Below, piece by piece: positions 53,724-62,355 of a DNA stretch of 64,000 bases. The notes below the pieces were generated by a model, which ran no database searches, was not told where the DNA came from, and was given only the letters and a program-made list of their open reading frames with translations. Numbering within the stretch: the stretch's first letter is position 1; the number at the start of each line of letters is the position of its first letter. A program made the position numbers and the translations under genes. This DNA comes from Candidatus Solirubrobacter pratensis (GTDB lineage Bacteria; Actinomycetota; Thermoleophilia; Solirubrobacterales; Solirubrobacteraceae). Location: NCBI RefSeq assembly GCF_000425945.1, contig NZ_AUEK01000003.1:1-64000 (forward strand), in the 5' to 3' direction.

Positions 53724-54283
53724 CCTGGCGGCGGCGTCGAGCCCGTGCTGTCGTAGCTCGGCGGCGGGGGCGGCGGCACGTAGACGCCAGGATGACCGAA
53801 GCGCGGTGCCGCGCGGCGCTTGACCGGCGCCGCCGCGACCGTGAACGCCGCCACCACCAGCACCAGCGCGGCGGCGCCCGCCATCAGCGCGCCGTGACGC
53901 AGCTCCTCCTGCGGGTGCGAGACGAGCTTCCACGCCACCAGCCCGAGCGCGGCGAGCGCGCCGAGCCGCAGCCCTTCGCGCGCCACGCCCTGCACCGGGG
54001 CGATCAGGCACAGCAGCGTCATCAGCGCCGTGAAGGCGGCGACGGCGCTCAGCGCCGGCGCCCAGCTCCCCAGCGCGTCGCGGCCGGCGACGCCGTCCGC
54101 GGCGACGACCGCACGCCCGATCGCGGCGAAGAGGTCGTCCATCGGCCCGTCCAGCCCCGAGTCGCGTTTCCCGGAGCTGCCGTACCACGGCATGTTGAGC
54201 GCGGCGGCGAGGGCGCCGCACGCGGCGAGAGTCAGCAGGACGTGGGTGCGGAATCCCAGGGTGCGCATCGTTGAATCGTTCAT
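53720..54283 (-). CDS. Small integral membrane protein with Pro-rich tail
   Basis: A 187-residue protein with four predicted membrane helices: THVLLTLAACGALAAALNMP, APALSAVAAFTALMTLLCLI, LRLGALAALGLVAWKLVS and ALMAGAAALVLVVAAFTVAA, then a cytoplasmic tail RFGHPGVYVPPPPPPSYDST. Start ATG 54283 or 54268. Convergent with the ASCH gene (4-base overlap of ends) and divergent from groES. Function unknown. Confidence 0.78.
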   Translation of the reverse strand: MNDSTMRTLGFRTHVLLTLAACGALAAALNMPWYGSSGKRDSGLDGPMDDLFAAIGRAVVAADGVAGRDALGSWAPALSAVAAFTALMTLLCLIAPVQGVAREGLRLGALAALGLVAWKLVSHPQEELRHGALMAGAAALVLVVAAFTVAAAPVKRRAAPRFGHPGVYVPPPPPPSYDSTGSTPPPG

Positions 54284-54335
54284 CGGTGCGGCCCAGCCGC
54301 GGCTCGATCCGGGCCAGACCCCAAGAGCACGCGGA

Positions 54336-54362
54336 TTGGCACTCTCGTGAAAAGAGTGCCAA
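54336..54362 (+). promoter_or_regulatory. CIRCE element 1 (HrcA operator)
   Basis: TTGGCACTC, nine bases, GAGTGCCAA: a perfect 9-9-9 inverted repeat matching the CIRCE consensus TTAGCACTC-N9-GAGTGCTAA with one changed base per arm. It lies just upstream of the -35 box of groES. Confidence 0.93.
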
Positions 54363-54368
54363 CGCCCC

Positions 54369-54396
54369 TTGACGACCTGGTCATTCGTCGTATCAT
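54369..54396 (+). promoter_or_regulatory. groESL promoter
   Basis: TTGACG (54369-54374), 16-base spacer, TATCAT (54391-54396): a good sigma-A type promoter placed exactly between the two CIRCE elements. Transcription would start near 54403, about 70 bases before groES. Confidence 0.75.
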
Positions 54397-54406
54397 CCTC
54401 CCGCGG

Positions 54407-54433
54407 CTGGCACTCTCAGCCCGAGAGTGCCAA
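54407..54433 (+). promoter_or_regulatory. CIRCE element 2 (HrcA operator)
   Basis: CTGGCACTC, nine bases, GAGTGCCAA. It covers the expected transcription start and first transcribed bases, so HrcA bound here would block initiation; together with element 1 it flanks the promoter. Confidence 0.93.
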
Positions 54434-54471
54434 AGAATTCGCTCCGTACGAACTGAGTGGGAGGTCACTCG

Positions 54472-54759
54472 ATGAATCTCAAGCCCCTGGGCGATCGCCT
54501 GATCGTCAAGGCTGTCGAGGAGGACACGACGACCGCTTCTGGGATCGTCCTTCCCGACACCGCCAAGGAGAAGCCGCAGAAGGGCAAGGTCCTGGCGGTC
54601 GGCGACGGGAAGCTCGACGACAACGGCAAGCGCGTCCCGCTCGACGTCGCCGAGGGCGACGAGGTCCTGTACTCGAAGTACGGCGGCACCGAGATCGTGG
54701 TCGACGGCGAGGACCTGCTGGTCCTGCGCGAGTCCGACGTCCTCGCCAAGGTCAGCTAA
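54472..54759 (+). CDS. groES: GroES co-chaperonin (Hsp10)
   Basis: The 95-residue heptameric lid of the chaperonin. [20 protein letters not shown] is the classic start (ATG 54472 with GGGAGG 10 bases before), the mobile loop is [20 protein letters not shown] and the dome segment [15 protein letters not shown]. Followed after 15 bp by groEL. Controlled by the double CIRCE operator. Confidence 0.98.
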   Translation: MNLKPLGDRLIVKAVEEDTTTASGIVLPDTAKEKPQKGKVLAVGDGKLDDNGKRVPLDVAEGDEVLYSKYGGTEIVVDGEDLLVLRESDVLAKVS

Positions 54760-54774
54760 GGAGACTTTGAACCA

Positions 54775-56403
54775 ATGGCTCACAAGGAACTGAAGTACGA
54801 CGTCGAGGCCCGCAAGGCGCTGGAGCTCGGCGTCGACGCGGTCGCCAACGCCGTCAAGGTCACGCTCGGCCCGCGCGGCCGCTACGTGGTCCTGGACAAG
54901 AAGTTCGGTGCTCCGACCATCACGAACGACGGCGTGACCATCGCTCGTGAGATCGAGGTCGAGGACGTCTTCCAGAACCAGGGCGCGCAGCTGGTCCGCG
55001 AGGTCGCGACCGCGACCAACGACGTCGCCGGCGACGGCACGACGACCGCGACCGTGCTCGCCCAGGCGATCGTCCGTCAGGGCCTGAAGAACGTGGCCGC
55101 CGGCGCGAACCCGCTCGGCCTCAAGAAGGGCATCGAGCTCGCCGTCGAGCAGGTCGTGGAGCACATCCGCTCGCAGTCGAAGGAGATCTCCGGCAAGGAG
55201 CAGATCGCCCGCGTCGCCACCATCTCGGCCGGCGACGAGGAGATCGGCGACGTGATCGCCGACGCGATCGAGAAGGTCGGCAAGGACGGCGTCGTGAACG
55301 TCGAGGAGGGCCAGACGTTCGGCATGGACCTCGAGTTCACCGAGGGCATGCAGTTCGACAAGGGCTACATCTCGCCCTACATGGTCACCGACCAGGAGCG
55401 CATGGAGGCCGTCCTCGAGGATCCCTACATCCTCATCGCCAACCAGAAGATCGGCTCCGTCCGCGACCTCCTGCCCGTGCTCGAGCAGGTCATCCAGTCC
55501 GGCCGCCCGCTGCTGATCATCGCCGAGGACGTCGAGGGCGAGGCCCTGGCGACCCTCATCGTCAACAAGCTCCGCGGCACGTTCACCGGCGTCGCCGTCA
55601 AGGCTCCGGGCTTCGGTGACCGCCGCAAGCGCATGCTCGAGGACATCGCGATCCTCACCGGCGGCGAGGTCATCACCGAGGAGATGGGCCTCAAGCTCGA
55701 GAACACCCAGATCTCGCAGCTCGGCCGTGCGCGGCGCGTCGTGGTCGCCAAGGACACGACCACGATCGTGGACGGCGCGGGTGACGCGGACGCCATCAAG
55801 GGCCGCATCAACCAGATCAAGGTCGAGGTCGAGAACACCGACTCCGACTTCGATCGCGAGAAGCTGCAGGAGCGCCTCGCCAAGCTCTCCGGCGGTGTCG
55901 CCGTCGTCAAGGTCGGCGCGGCCACCGAGACGGAGATGAAGGAGAAGAAGCACCGCGTCGAGGACGCGCTGCAGGCGACCCGCGCGGCGCTCGAGGAGGG
56001 CATCGTCCCCGGCGGCGGCATCGCGCTCGTCGAGGCGACCGACGCCATCAACCTCGACGCCACCGGCATCGACGACGAGAAGACCGGCCTGCGCATCGTC
56101 CTGCGCGCGCTCGAGGAGCCGCTCCGCCAGATCGCGGAGAACGCCGGCTTCGAGGGCTCGGTCGTGGTCAACGAGGTCCGTCGCGCCGACGCCGGCATCG
56201 GCCTCAACGCGGCCACCGGCGAGTACGTCGACCTCGTGTCGGCGGGCGTGATCGACCCGGCCATGGTGACGCGCTCGGCGCTCCAGAACGCCGCCTCGAT
56301 CGCCAAGAACATCCTCACCACCGAGGCGATCGTCGCCGAGGTGCCCGACAAGGAGTCGGCCGGCGCCGGCGGCGGGATGCCCGACATGGGCGGGATGATG
56401 TAA
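54775..56403 (+). CDS. groEL: GroEL chaperonin (Hsp60)
   Basis: The 542-residue chaperonin subunit. ATP site [15 protein letters not shown] with the catalytic Asp, the apical GroES/substrate-binding region, and [20 protein letters not shown] are conserved. The C-terminus is [13 protein letters not shown], the Gly-Met-rich flexible tail typical of canonical folding-active GroEL. It lies 15 bp after groES, in the usual operon; a strong hairpin follows the stop. Confidence 0.98.
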   Translation: MAHKELKYDVEARKALELGVDAVANAVKVTLGPRGRYVVLDKKFGAPTITNDGVTIAREIEVEDVFQNQGAQLVREVATATNDVAGDGTTTATVLAQAIVRQGLKNVAAGANPLGLKKGIELAVEQVVEHIRSQSKEISGKEQIARVATISAGDEEIGDVIADAIEKVGKDGVVNVEEGQTFGMDLEFTEGMQFDKGYISPYMVTDQERMEAVLEDPYILIANQKIGSVRDLLPVLEQVIQSGRPLLIIAEDVEGEALATLIVNKLRGTFTGVAVKAPGFGDRRKRMLEDIAILTGGEVITEEMGLKLENTQISQLGRARRVVVAKDTTTIVDGAGDADAIKGRINQIKVEVENTDSDFDREKLQERLAKLSGGVAVVKVGAATETEMKEKKHRVEDALQATRAALEEGIVPGGGIALVEATDAINLDATGIDDEKTGLRIVLRALEEPLRQIAENAGFEGSVVVNEVRRADAGIGLNAATGEYVDLVSAGVIDPAMVTRSALQNAASIAKNILTTEAIVAEVPDKESAGAGGGMPDMGGMM

Positions 56404-56435
56404 GCAGCGCTCTCGCGCTGAACGCCTTCGGCTCG

Positions 56436-56460
56436 CGGGCCCGGCTTTGTGCCGGGCCCG
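56436..56460 (+). terminator. Terminator hairpin after groEL
   Basis: CGGGCCCGGC, loop TTTGT, GCCGGGCCCG: a perfect 10-bp stem 33 bases after the stop codon, no T-run. Confidence 0.8.
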
Positions 56461-56536
56461 TGGCCGTTAACGGGGCGTGTTGTGTCATCGGCGGGCGGGT
56501 TGCGGCGTTACGCGGTGCCTCGTCCCGCGCGCTGCG

Positions 56537-57030
56537 GGTCCGGCGAGGGCGTGGCGGCTGGGGCGTGCGTCGGGGCGTTCCGCCGCGGGGGGTTGCCGTG
56601 CCGCGGCTGCGCGATCCGGCGAGGGCTTGGCCGCTCGGCCGCGCGGGTCCCGGCGCCCCGCCGCGGGTGGTTCCGCGCGGCTGCGCGGTCCGGCGAGGGC
56701 TTGGCCGCTCGGCCCCGGGTCCCGGCGCCCCGCCGCGGGTGGTTCCGCGTGGCGGCGCGATCCGGCGAGGGCCTGGCCGCTGCGCCCCGGGTCCCGGCGC
56801 CCCGCCGCCGCCTTCGTTTCGCGCGGCTGCGCGGTCCGGCGAGCGCCTGGCCGCTCGGCCGCGGGTCCCGGCGCCCCGCCGCGGGTGGTTCCGCGTGGCG
56901 GCGCGATCCGGCGAGGGCCTGGCCGCTCGGCCCCGGGTCCCGGCGCCCGCCGCGCCTTCGTTCCGCCCGGCTGCGCGATCCGGCGAGGGCCTGGCCGCTC
57001 GGCCGCGGGTCCTGTCCTCGCGGGTCCCGG
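56537..57030. repeat. 72-bp GC-rich tandem repeat array, about seven units
   Basis: Units begin at 56537, 56613, 56687, 56759, 56833, 56905 and 56977 (spacing 76, 74, 72, 74, 72, 72; last partial). They match the three units at 46781-46996. Alternating variants occur: GCGCGGTCCGGCG versus GCGCGATCCGGCG starts, and CCGCGGGTGGTTCCGCG versus CCGC.CCTTCGTT interiors. All frames are open through it on both strands; I regard these as non-coding. Most of the gap from groEL to the next gene is this array. Confidence 0.9.
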
Positions 57031-57454
57031 GTCGGCGCTGAACTGACACCCGCGCTTGAGCGCCCTGCCACGGGAGCTCGACATCGCGCGTCGGCGCTGC
57101 TGCCACGTCAGCCCGGCTTCGCGCGCCAGGCGCCCTGCCACGCCATTCAGCCGCCGACCCCCAAACGCCCACGAGGCCACCCGCGGGTGGAGCGGTTACG
57201 GCGCAGCGACGAGGCCGTCGCTCGCTCCGCCGGCGCTCGCGCGGCCCCGCAGGCACCCGGATCGAGCGTCTAGGTGCCATAACGATCATCGCGAAAGGGG
57301 GTGCGTCACCTTTGTAGGGCTATAGGTCGGCAAACCTGACACACCCCCGCGCGCCGAGCGCGTTCTTGATCGCATACGATCGTTTTCCCGCCTGACGCGC
57401 TCGAATACGGTCGCCAGCGCCGATCGCGCATGATCCGCGGGACCCTCCGCGCGC
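57031..57454. other. Intergenic stretch between two repeat arrays
   Basis: No gene is supported. 57031-57296 is Arg/Pro-codon-rich random frame. An inverted repeat at 57297-57348 is listed separately. The short A+T-richer parts (around 57281-57292 and 57368-57390) could hold a promoter but no clear -35/-10 pair is seen. Confidence 0.45.
57297..57348. repeat. Imperfect inverted repeat with 28-base loop
   Basis: GGGGGTGCGTCA (57297-57308) pairs with TGACACACCCCC (57337-57348) with one mismatch. The loop holds GGGCTATAGGTCGG. Could be a terminator, processing site or structured RNA. Confidence 0.4.
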
Positions 57455-57770
57455 GACCCTGCGCCAGAGTCGACACGCACGCCCGTACCACGCGGTTCCG
57501 ATCCCCGATCACCGCCGGCACGAGATCCGCGCACGACCCTGCACCAAAGACGACACGCACCCCTTACCAGCGCAGTTCCGATCCCCGATCACGGCCGGCA
57601 CCAGATCCGCGCGCGTCCCTGCGCACGAGTCGACACGCATCCCTCGTCAAGTCCGCGATCACGGGCCGAGCGCGAGCGCGCGCGACCCTGCGCGGCAGCC
57701 GATACGCATCTCTCACCAGATCCGCGCTCGCGGGTAGCGAATCCCGCGCGACCCTGCACGCGCGCCACGC
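57455..57770. repeat. Degenerate 66-80-bp tandem repeat array, about five units
   Basis: Anchor GACCCTGC (one unit GTCCCTGC) recurs at 57455, 57535, 57615, 57684 and 57750, each except the last followed by a GTCGACACGCA-like motif. The first two units (80 bp) also share TTCCGATCCCCGATCAC.GC plus CGGCAC.AGATCCGCGC. The sequence family is distinct from the 72-bp array upstream. Non-coding on both strands as far as seen. Confidence 0.75.
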
Positions 57771-57838
57771 CCGAAGCACCGCCGGCACCTCTCCCGGCGC
57801 ACACGTCGCGGCCGCGCGAACGACCGCACAAGCGCATC

Positions 57839-58273
57839 TCACGCCCGAGGCGTGACCAGGTGCGACAGCACGACCTGCGACCGCGTCCGCACCACGCTGC
57901 CGTCCTTCTGCAGCTCCATGATCAACCGCTCGAGGTCCTTGTTGTCGGTCGTGTGGACGCGCACGATCGCGTCGGCGTCGCCCGTGACGCTCCACGCCTC
58001 CACGATCTCGGGGTGGTGCGCGATGCGCTCGGCGACCTCGTCGAGCAGCGTGCCCGGCGCGTAGAAGAGCTCGATCAGCGCCTCCGTCGCCTGCCCCAGC
58101 GCGCCGTGGTCGAGCACCGCGGTGAAGCCCTCGATCGCGCCGCGCGCGCGCAATGCGTCGACCCGGCGCTTGACGGAGGGGGCGGAGAGCGAGACGTGCC
58201 GGCCGATGTCGCCATATGAACGCCGCGCATCCTCGACCAAGAGCGCAACGATCTGCTGGTCAACCGCGTCCAT
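57839..58273 (-). CDS. Lrp/AsnC-family transcriptional regulator
   Basis: A 144-residue Lrp-type regulator (ATG 58273; an upstream in-frame ATG at 58303 would add 10 residues). HTH: MDAVDQQIVALLVEDARRSY, GDIGRHVSLSAPSVKRRVDA. The RAM ligand domain: EALIELFYAPGTLLDEVAER, EIVEAWSVTGDADAIVRVHT. It is divergent from the DUF6421 gene with start codons 72 bp apart, and probably controls it, in response to an amino acid (inference). Confidence 0.93.
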   Translation of the reverse strand: MDAVDQQIVALLVEDARRSYGDIGRHVSLSAPSVKRRVDALRARGAIEGFTAVLDHGALGQATEALIELFYAPGTLLDEVAERIAHHPEIVEAWSVTGDADAIVRVHTTDNKDLERLIMELQKDGSVVRTRSQVVLSHLVTPRA

Positions 58274-58345
58274 ATGTTCGATCTTTGCACAGATTCGACA
58301 CATTCCGGGGTGGAAACGTCACAACTCCCCGGGCAACCTGTATGC

Positions 58346-60436
58346 ATGCCCGCTCGCCCGTCCTCCGCTCGCATCCTGTTCGACGAAGCGCACAGCCAGG
58401 CCTGGACCATCCGGCCCGACGTCGCGCGCGCCATCCAGCCTTCGCATCCTGAGGACTCCTCGTACGCGCTGGCGGCCGATGCCCTCCGGCGGCATGACCT
58501 CGAGGTCGCGGTGCACGAGGCCGGGGCCCTCGACGAGGGTGCACTGCAAGGCGCCGACGTCCTGGTGCTCGCGCATCCATCCGATCCCGCGTGGGAGCGC
58601 ACCGTGCCCGGCGGGATACCGCGCCTCTCGGCTGATGAGCTGGACACGATCGAGGCCTTCGTCGCCGCGGGCGGGGGGCTGATCGTCCTCGGCGAGAGCG
58701 AGCAGGCGAAGTACGGCGACAACCTCAACGAGCTCGTCGGCCGGTTCGGCATCCGGATCGCCAACGACACGATCTCCGACTACGCGCGACACCGCTCCGC
58801 GCCGCATTGGATCCTCGCCGACCTGGAGCGTCCGGAGCGCGGCGTGGACCTGCTCGCACGCGTGCACGAGGCGTGCTTCTACCGCGCGGGCGCGCTGGAG
58901 CTCGGCGGAGACGATGACGTGCGCGTTCTCGCGCGTGCCTCGGCCACCGCGTCGACGCCGCACGCCGCGCTGCTGGCGGTGACCGAGCATGGCGCGGGCC
59001 GGGTCGTCGTCGCGGCCGACTCGGACGTGTTCGGCGACGACTGCGTGGGCGACCTGGATCACCAGGATCTGTGGCTGAGCCTCGTCCATTGGGCCGCCGG
59101 CGGCGCCTTCCGCCGGGCCGCGCCGCCCGTCGTCTCGCCCGCCAAGGACGATCCCCACTGGGCGACGCTCAAGGCCGAGGTCGACAGCCTTCGACTCAAG
59201 CAGCGCCCCGACGGCAGCGTGGACCTCGCCGAGCACGATGCGCTGGAGCTGCGCGTGCAGGTCGACACGATCATCGGCGCGGTCAACGGGCTCGCGCCGC
59301 ACTTCCCGCACCAGGCCGACTACCTCGAGGCGGTCGCGGGCGACCTGCGCACGTGGGCCGATGGCGGCTACGAGAAGCCCGATTTCACCGCCGCGCTGGA
59401 GCGCTTCCGCCCCGACCGCCGGCGCGAGGACGGGATCCAGCACCTCGTCGTGTTCCCGATGTACAAGCAGAACGGCTCGCGCGACAAGGTCTTCGAGGCG
59501 CTGATCGTCAGCGTGCCGTGGCCGGAGTGGCTCGCGGAGCTCGAGCGCACGCGCTACGACAACCCCAAGTTCGTGCCGGTGACGCTGGTCGACTACACGG
59601 CCGGCTACGACAGCGAGTGCGCCGTGCTCTTCCCCGAGACGGTGAGCGTGGCCGGCAAGCCGGTGAACCACTTCGGCGGCATCTTCTGCGACCGCGAGGC
59701 CGCGCGCTTCCGCGCGACGTCCGCGCGCGCCGTGGAGACGCTGCGCCTCAATCTCCCGCCCGATGCCGCCGCGCTGCTCGAGAGCGAGCAGCTCTCGCGC
59801 GACGCGTACGAGCTGTGGGACCTCATCCACGACCGCGCGCACAGCCACGGCGACCTGCCGTTCGACCCGTTCATGATCCGCCAGCGGATGCCGTATTGGA
59901 TGTACTCGCTGGAGGAGCTGCGCTGCGACCTGACCGCGTTCTCGGAGGCCGTGAAGCTCGAGGCGGAGGGCTTCGCGTTCGCCCGCCACGTCCAGTACGC
60001 GATCCTGTTCGACCGCCTGTTCCGGTTCCCGATCACCGGCCCGCGCGTGCGCAACTACGACGGCCTGGGCGGCCAGCTGCTGTTCGCCTACCTGCACGAG
60101 ACGCGCCGGCTGCACTGGACCGACAACCGGCTCAGCATCGAATGGGAGGACGTCGCGGCGGGCGTGCTGGACCTGCGCGAGCGCGTCGAGGCGCTCTACC
60201 GCTCGGGCATCCAGCGCACCAAGCTGCAGCACTGGGCGGCAGCGCACGACCTGGTGGCGGAGTTCGTGCCGCCGGCGACGGGGTCGCGCTGGGTCAAGGG
60301 CGTCCGCGCCTTCGCGGACGTCGCCGAGCCGAAGCCGTACATTGACGAGGTGCTCGACGACGAGTTCCCGCTCTCGCTGTTCTACGTCTCGCTGCAGCAG
60401 AAGCTGTCCGCGGACGCCGCGCTGGTGAGCGCGTGA
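58346..60436 (+). CDS. DUF6421-family protein
   Basis: A 696-residue protein of unknown function (ATG 58346; an upstream ATG at 58274 is at the edge of the Lrp gene and less likely). The N-terminal ~250 residues have an amidotransferase/IFT52-like alpha-beta fold with ARILFDEAHSQAWTIRPDVA, ADVLVLAHPSDPAWERTVPG, FVAAGGGLIVLGESEQAKYG, RVVVAADSDVFGDDCVGDLD. The rest is the DUF6421 domain: QHLVVFPMYKQNGSRDKVFE, LVDYTAGYDSECAVLFPETV, WDLIHDRAHSHGDLPFDPFM, YAILFDRLFRFPITGPRVRN. HDRAHSHGD and HFGGIFCDRE look like metal or active-site segments. It overlaps the following SDR gene by four bases; this pair is recalled from Streptomyces next to an Lrp gene. Confidence 0.85.
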   Translation: MPARPSSARILFDEAHSQAWTIRPDVARAIQPSHPEDSSYALAADALRRHDLEVAVHEAGALDEGALQGADVLVLAHPSDPAWERTVPGGIPRLSADELDTIEAFVAAGGGLIVLGESEQAKYGDNLNELVGRFGIRIANDTISDYARHRSAPHWILADLERPERGVDLLARVHEACFYRAGALELGGDDDVRVLARASATASTPHAALLAVTEHGAGRVVVAADSDVFGDDCVGDLDHQDLWLSLVHWAAGGAFRRAAPPVVSPAKDDPHWATLKAEVDSLRLKQRPDGSVDLAEHDALELRVQVDTIIGAVNGLAPHFPHQADYLEAVAGDLRTWADGGYEKPDFTAALERFRPDRRREDGIQHLVVFPMYKQNGSRDKVFEALIVSVPWPEWLAELERTRYDNPKFVPVTLVDYTAGYDSECAVLFPETVSVAGKPVNHFGGIFCDREAARFRATSARAVETLRLNLPPDAAALLESEQLSRDAYELWDLIHDRAHSHGDLPFDPFMIRQRMPYWMYSLEELRCDLTAFSEAVKLEAEGFAFARHVQYAILFDRLFRFPITGPRVRNYDGLGGQLLFAYLHETRRLHWTDNRLSIEWEDVAAGVLDLRERVEALYRSGIQRTKLQHWAAAHDLVAEFVPPATGSRWVKGVRAFADVAEPKPYIDEVLDDEFPLSLFYVSLQQKLSADAALVSA

Positions 60437-61146
60437 GTGGGGGCGCCGCGCAGGAGAGATCGCTGGACGGGCGCGTCGTGGTGATCGCGGGCGCGGGCGG
60501 CTCGCTCGGTCCGCACGTGGCCCGTGCGCTCGCCGCGGCCGGCGCGACGCTGGCGCTGGCGGACCGCGAGCCCGAGCGCCTGGAGGGGCTCGAGGCCGCG
60601 GACAGCCGTGCGGTCGACCTGCTCGACCCGGGCGCCGCCGAGGCATGGGCACGTGAGCTCGAGGAGAAGCTCGGGCGCGTCGACGCGGTCGTGCACCTCG
60701 TCGGCGGCTGGCGGGGCGGCACGCCGCTCGCCGAGGCGCCGCTCGAGGACTGGGACTTCCTCAACGACCTGCTCGTGCGCACGGTCCAGCACACGTCCTG
60801 CGCCTTCTTCGGCGCGCTGACGCGCTCCGGCCGCGGCCGCTTCGTGCTGATGTCGGCCAAGCAGGCCGTCGCGCCGTCGAACGACAACGCGGCGTACGCC
60901 GCCGCGAAGGCGGCCGCCGAGGCGTGGGTCTACGCGCTCGCCGACGGGTTCGCCAAGGACGGCGGAGGCGCGACCGCGAACGTGATCGCGATCAACGCGC
61001 TCGTCACACCCGAGATGCGCCAGGCCGAGCCGGACAAGGCGTTCAAGACGTTCACCGACGCGGCCGACATCGGGGAGGCGATCCGCTTCCTGATCTCCGA
61101 CTCGGGCGCGAAGATGAATGGCCAGCGGCTCGCGCTCCACGGCTAG
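60433..61146 (+). CDS. Short-chain dehydrogenase partner of DUF6421
   Basis: A 237-residue SDR (GTG 60433, overlapping the DUF6421 stop). Cofactor motif VVVIAGAGGSLGPHVARALA, acidic/neutral ADREPERLE after strand 2, and AVVHLVGGWRGGTPL in place of NNAG. The active site has RFVLMSAKQAVAPSNDNAAY, AAAKAAAEAW: Ser, Tyr (AAYAAAKA) and Lys are in place, so it is probably catalytic. Terminal NGQRLALHG is the usual SDR end. Tight coupling implies a joint pathway with DUF6421. Confidence 0.9.
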   Translation: MSGGAAQERSLDGRVVVIAGAGGSLGPHVARALAAAGATLALADREPERLEGLEAADSRAVDLLDPGAAEAWARELEEKLGRVDAVVHLVGGWRGGTPLAEAPLEDWDFLNDLLVRTVQHTSCAFFGALTRSGRGRFVLMSAKQAVAPSNDNAAYAAAKAAAEAWVYALADGFAKDGGGATANVIAINALVTPEMRQAEPDKAFKTFTDAADIGEAIRFLISDSGAKMNGQRLALHG

Positions 61147-61212
61147 GACGCCGCGGCGCGCTGACGCGCCGTACGATGATCGCGTTCCCACCGACCATGT
61201 CGTGCCGCTGAC

Positions 61213-61980
61213 GTGCTGACCGGCGCCGAGCCGCTCGAGCCGGTCCCGCCGGCGCGCCGCCGCACGCCCGCGGAGGAGGCGCGCACGCTCGTCGCGCAGG
61301 GCAGGGTCGCGACGCTCGCGACGCTGAGCGAGGACGGCTCGCCGTGGGGCTCGCTCGTGCTCTACGCCGCGCTGGATGACGGCACGCCCGTCGTCTGCGT
61401 CTCGACGCTGGCCGAGCACGGCCGCAACCTGCGCCGGGACAAGCGGGCGAGCCTGGTGATCGGCGAAGCCGAGCTGGACGGCGACCCGCTGGACTCCGGC
61501 CGCGTGACGCTCGCCGGCCGCGTCGAAGAGCCGGCGGGAGGGGAGCTCGAGGCCGCCGGCTCGGCGTACGGCGCTGCGTCGCCCGCCTCCAACCTCTACG
61601 GCGGCTTCGGGGACTTCACGTACTACGTGCTGCGCGTCGAGCGCGTCCGCTGGGTCGGCGGCTACGGCCGCATGGACTCCCCGGACGCGGCGGCCTACCA
61701 CGCCGCCGAGCCGGACCCCGTCGCGCCGCAGGCCGCCTCCGCGGTCCGCCACCTCAACGAGGACCACGCCGACGCGCTGCTCGCGATGGCGCGGACGCTC
61801 GGTGGCTTCCCGGACGCGACCGAGGCGCGCTGCGACGGCGCGGACCGCTACGGGCTGGACCTCACCGTCGGGACGCCGCGCGGCACAGGCTCCACGCGGG
61901 TCGGTTTTGCGGAGACGGTCATCGCGCCGGGCGGGCTGCGAGCGGCGACCGTCGAGCTCGCCAGGCGCGCCCGCGGCTGA
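61213..61980 (+). CDS. HugZ-like FMN-binding split-barrel protein with DUF2470
   Basis: A 255-residue two-domain protein (GTG 61213). The N-terminal pyridoxamine-oxidase-like split barrel: EEARTLVAQGRVATLATLSE, DGSPWGSLVLYAALDDGTPV, NLRRDKRASLVIGEAELDGD, YYVLRVERVRWVGGYGRMDS. The C-terminal DUF2470 domain: ASAVRHLNEDHADALLAMAR, DGADRYGLDLTVGTPRGTGS. This arrangement is that of HugZ-type heme oxygenases and related FMN/heme proteins. His in LNEDHAD is the usual conserved residue. Probable oxidoreductase or heme-handling protein. Confidence 0.87.
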   Translation: MLTGAEPLEPVPPARRRTPAEEARTLVAQGRVATLATLSEDGSPWGSLVLYAALDDGTPVVCVSTLAEHGRNLRRDKRASLVIGEAELDGDPLDSGRVTLAGRVEEPAGGELEAAGSAYGAASPASNLYGGFGDFTYYVLRVERVRWVGGYGRMDSPDAAAYHAAEPDPVAPQAASAVRHLNEDHADALLAMARTLGGFPDATEARCDGADRYGLDLTVGTPRGTGSTRVGFAETVIAPGGLRAATVELARRARG

Positions 61981-62103
61981 CGACGAGCACCTGCGCGGGG
62001 GCGACGAGCGCTCGGGCCCGGCGCGCGCTCGGGAACGGCGAGCCCGTGACGGTCGCGCTCGCGCAGATGGTCCTCGGGTCGACGCGGCGGCTAGATTCGG
62101 CTC

Positions 62104-62355
62104 ATGGACGTCCTCTCCGCTCGAGGGCTGAAGGTCGGCCGCGGACGGCGGATCGTGCTGACCGGCGGGGAGCGGCCGCCTCAGGCCGAGATGGCGACGA
62201 CGGCGGCCGGCGGACCGGGCGGCCGGGCCGTCATCGAGCTCCTGCTCGTCCTGCTCGTGGCGCCCGCGCCGGCGGCGCCGTTCATCGCCTACCCGCCGGC
62301 GCTGCACGCGGCGGTCGCGTTCGCCGTCGCCGCGCCGTGGAGCCGCCGCGCCTGA
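62104..62355 (+). CDS. Small membrane protein, translationally coupled to the next gene
   Basis: An 83-residue frame starting ATG 62104. The N-terminal half is polar and basic (MDVLSARGLKVGRGRRIVLT). The C-terminal half has one or two hydrophobic segments (AVIELLLVLLVAPAPAAPFI, LHAAVAFAVAAPWSRRA). Its stop overlaps the phosphodiesterase start (TGATG), which argues for real translation. Family unknown; it could also be only a leader region. Confidence 0.45.
   Translation: MDVLSARGLKVGRGRRIVLTGGERPPQAEMATTAAGGPGGRAVIELLLVLLVAPAPAAPFIAYPPALHAAVAFAVAAPWSRRA

Noticed and set aside
46781-57030. CRISPR array
   Set aside because: Whole 72-bp units are repeated without unique spacers, and no cas genes are present.
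56485-57289. Open frames across the 72-bp repeats on both strands
   Set aside because: Open in nearly all frames because the unit lacks stops; repetitive composition, no ribosome sites. Treated as non-coding.
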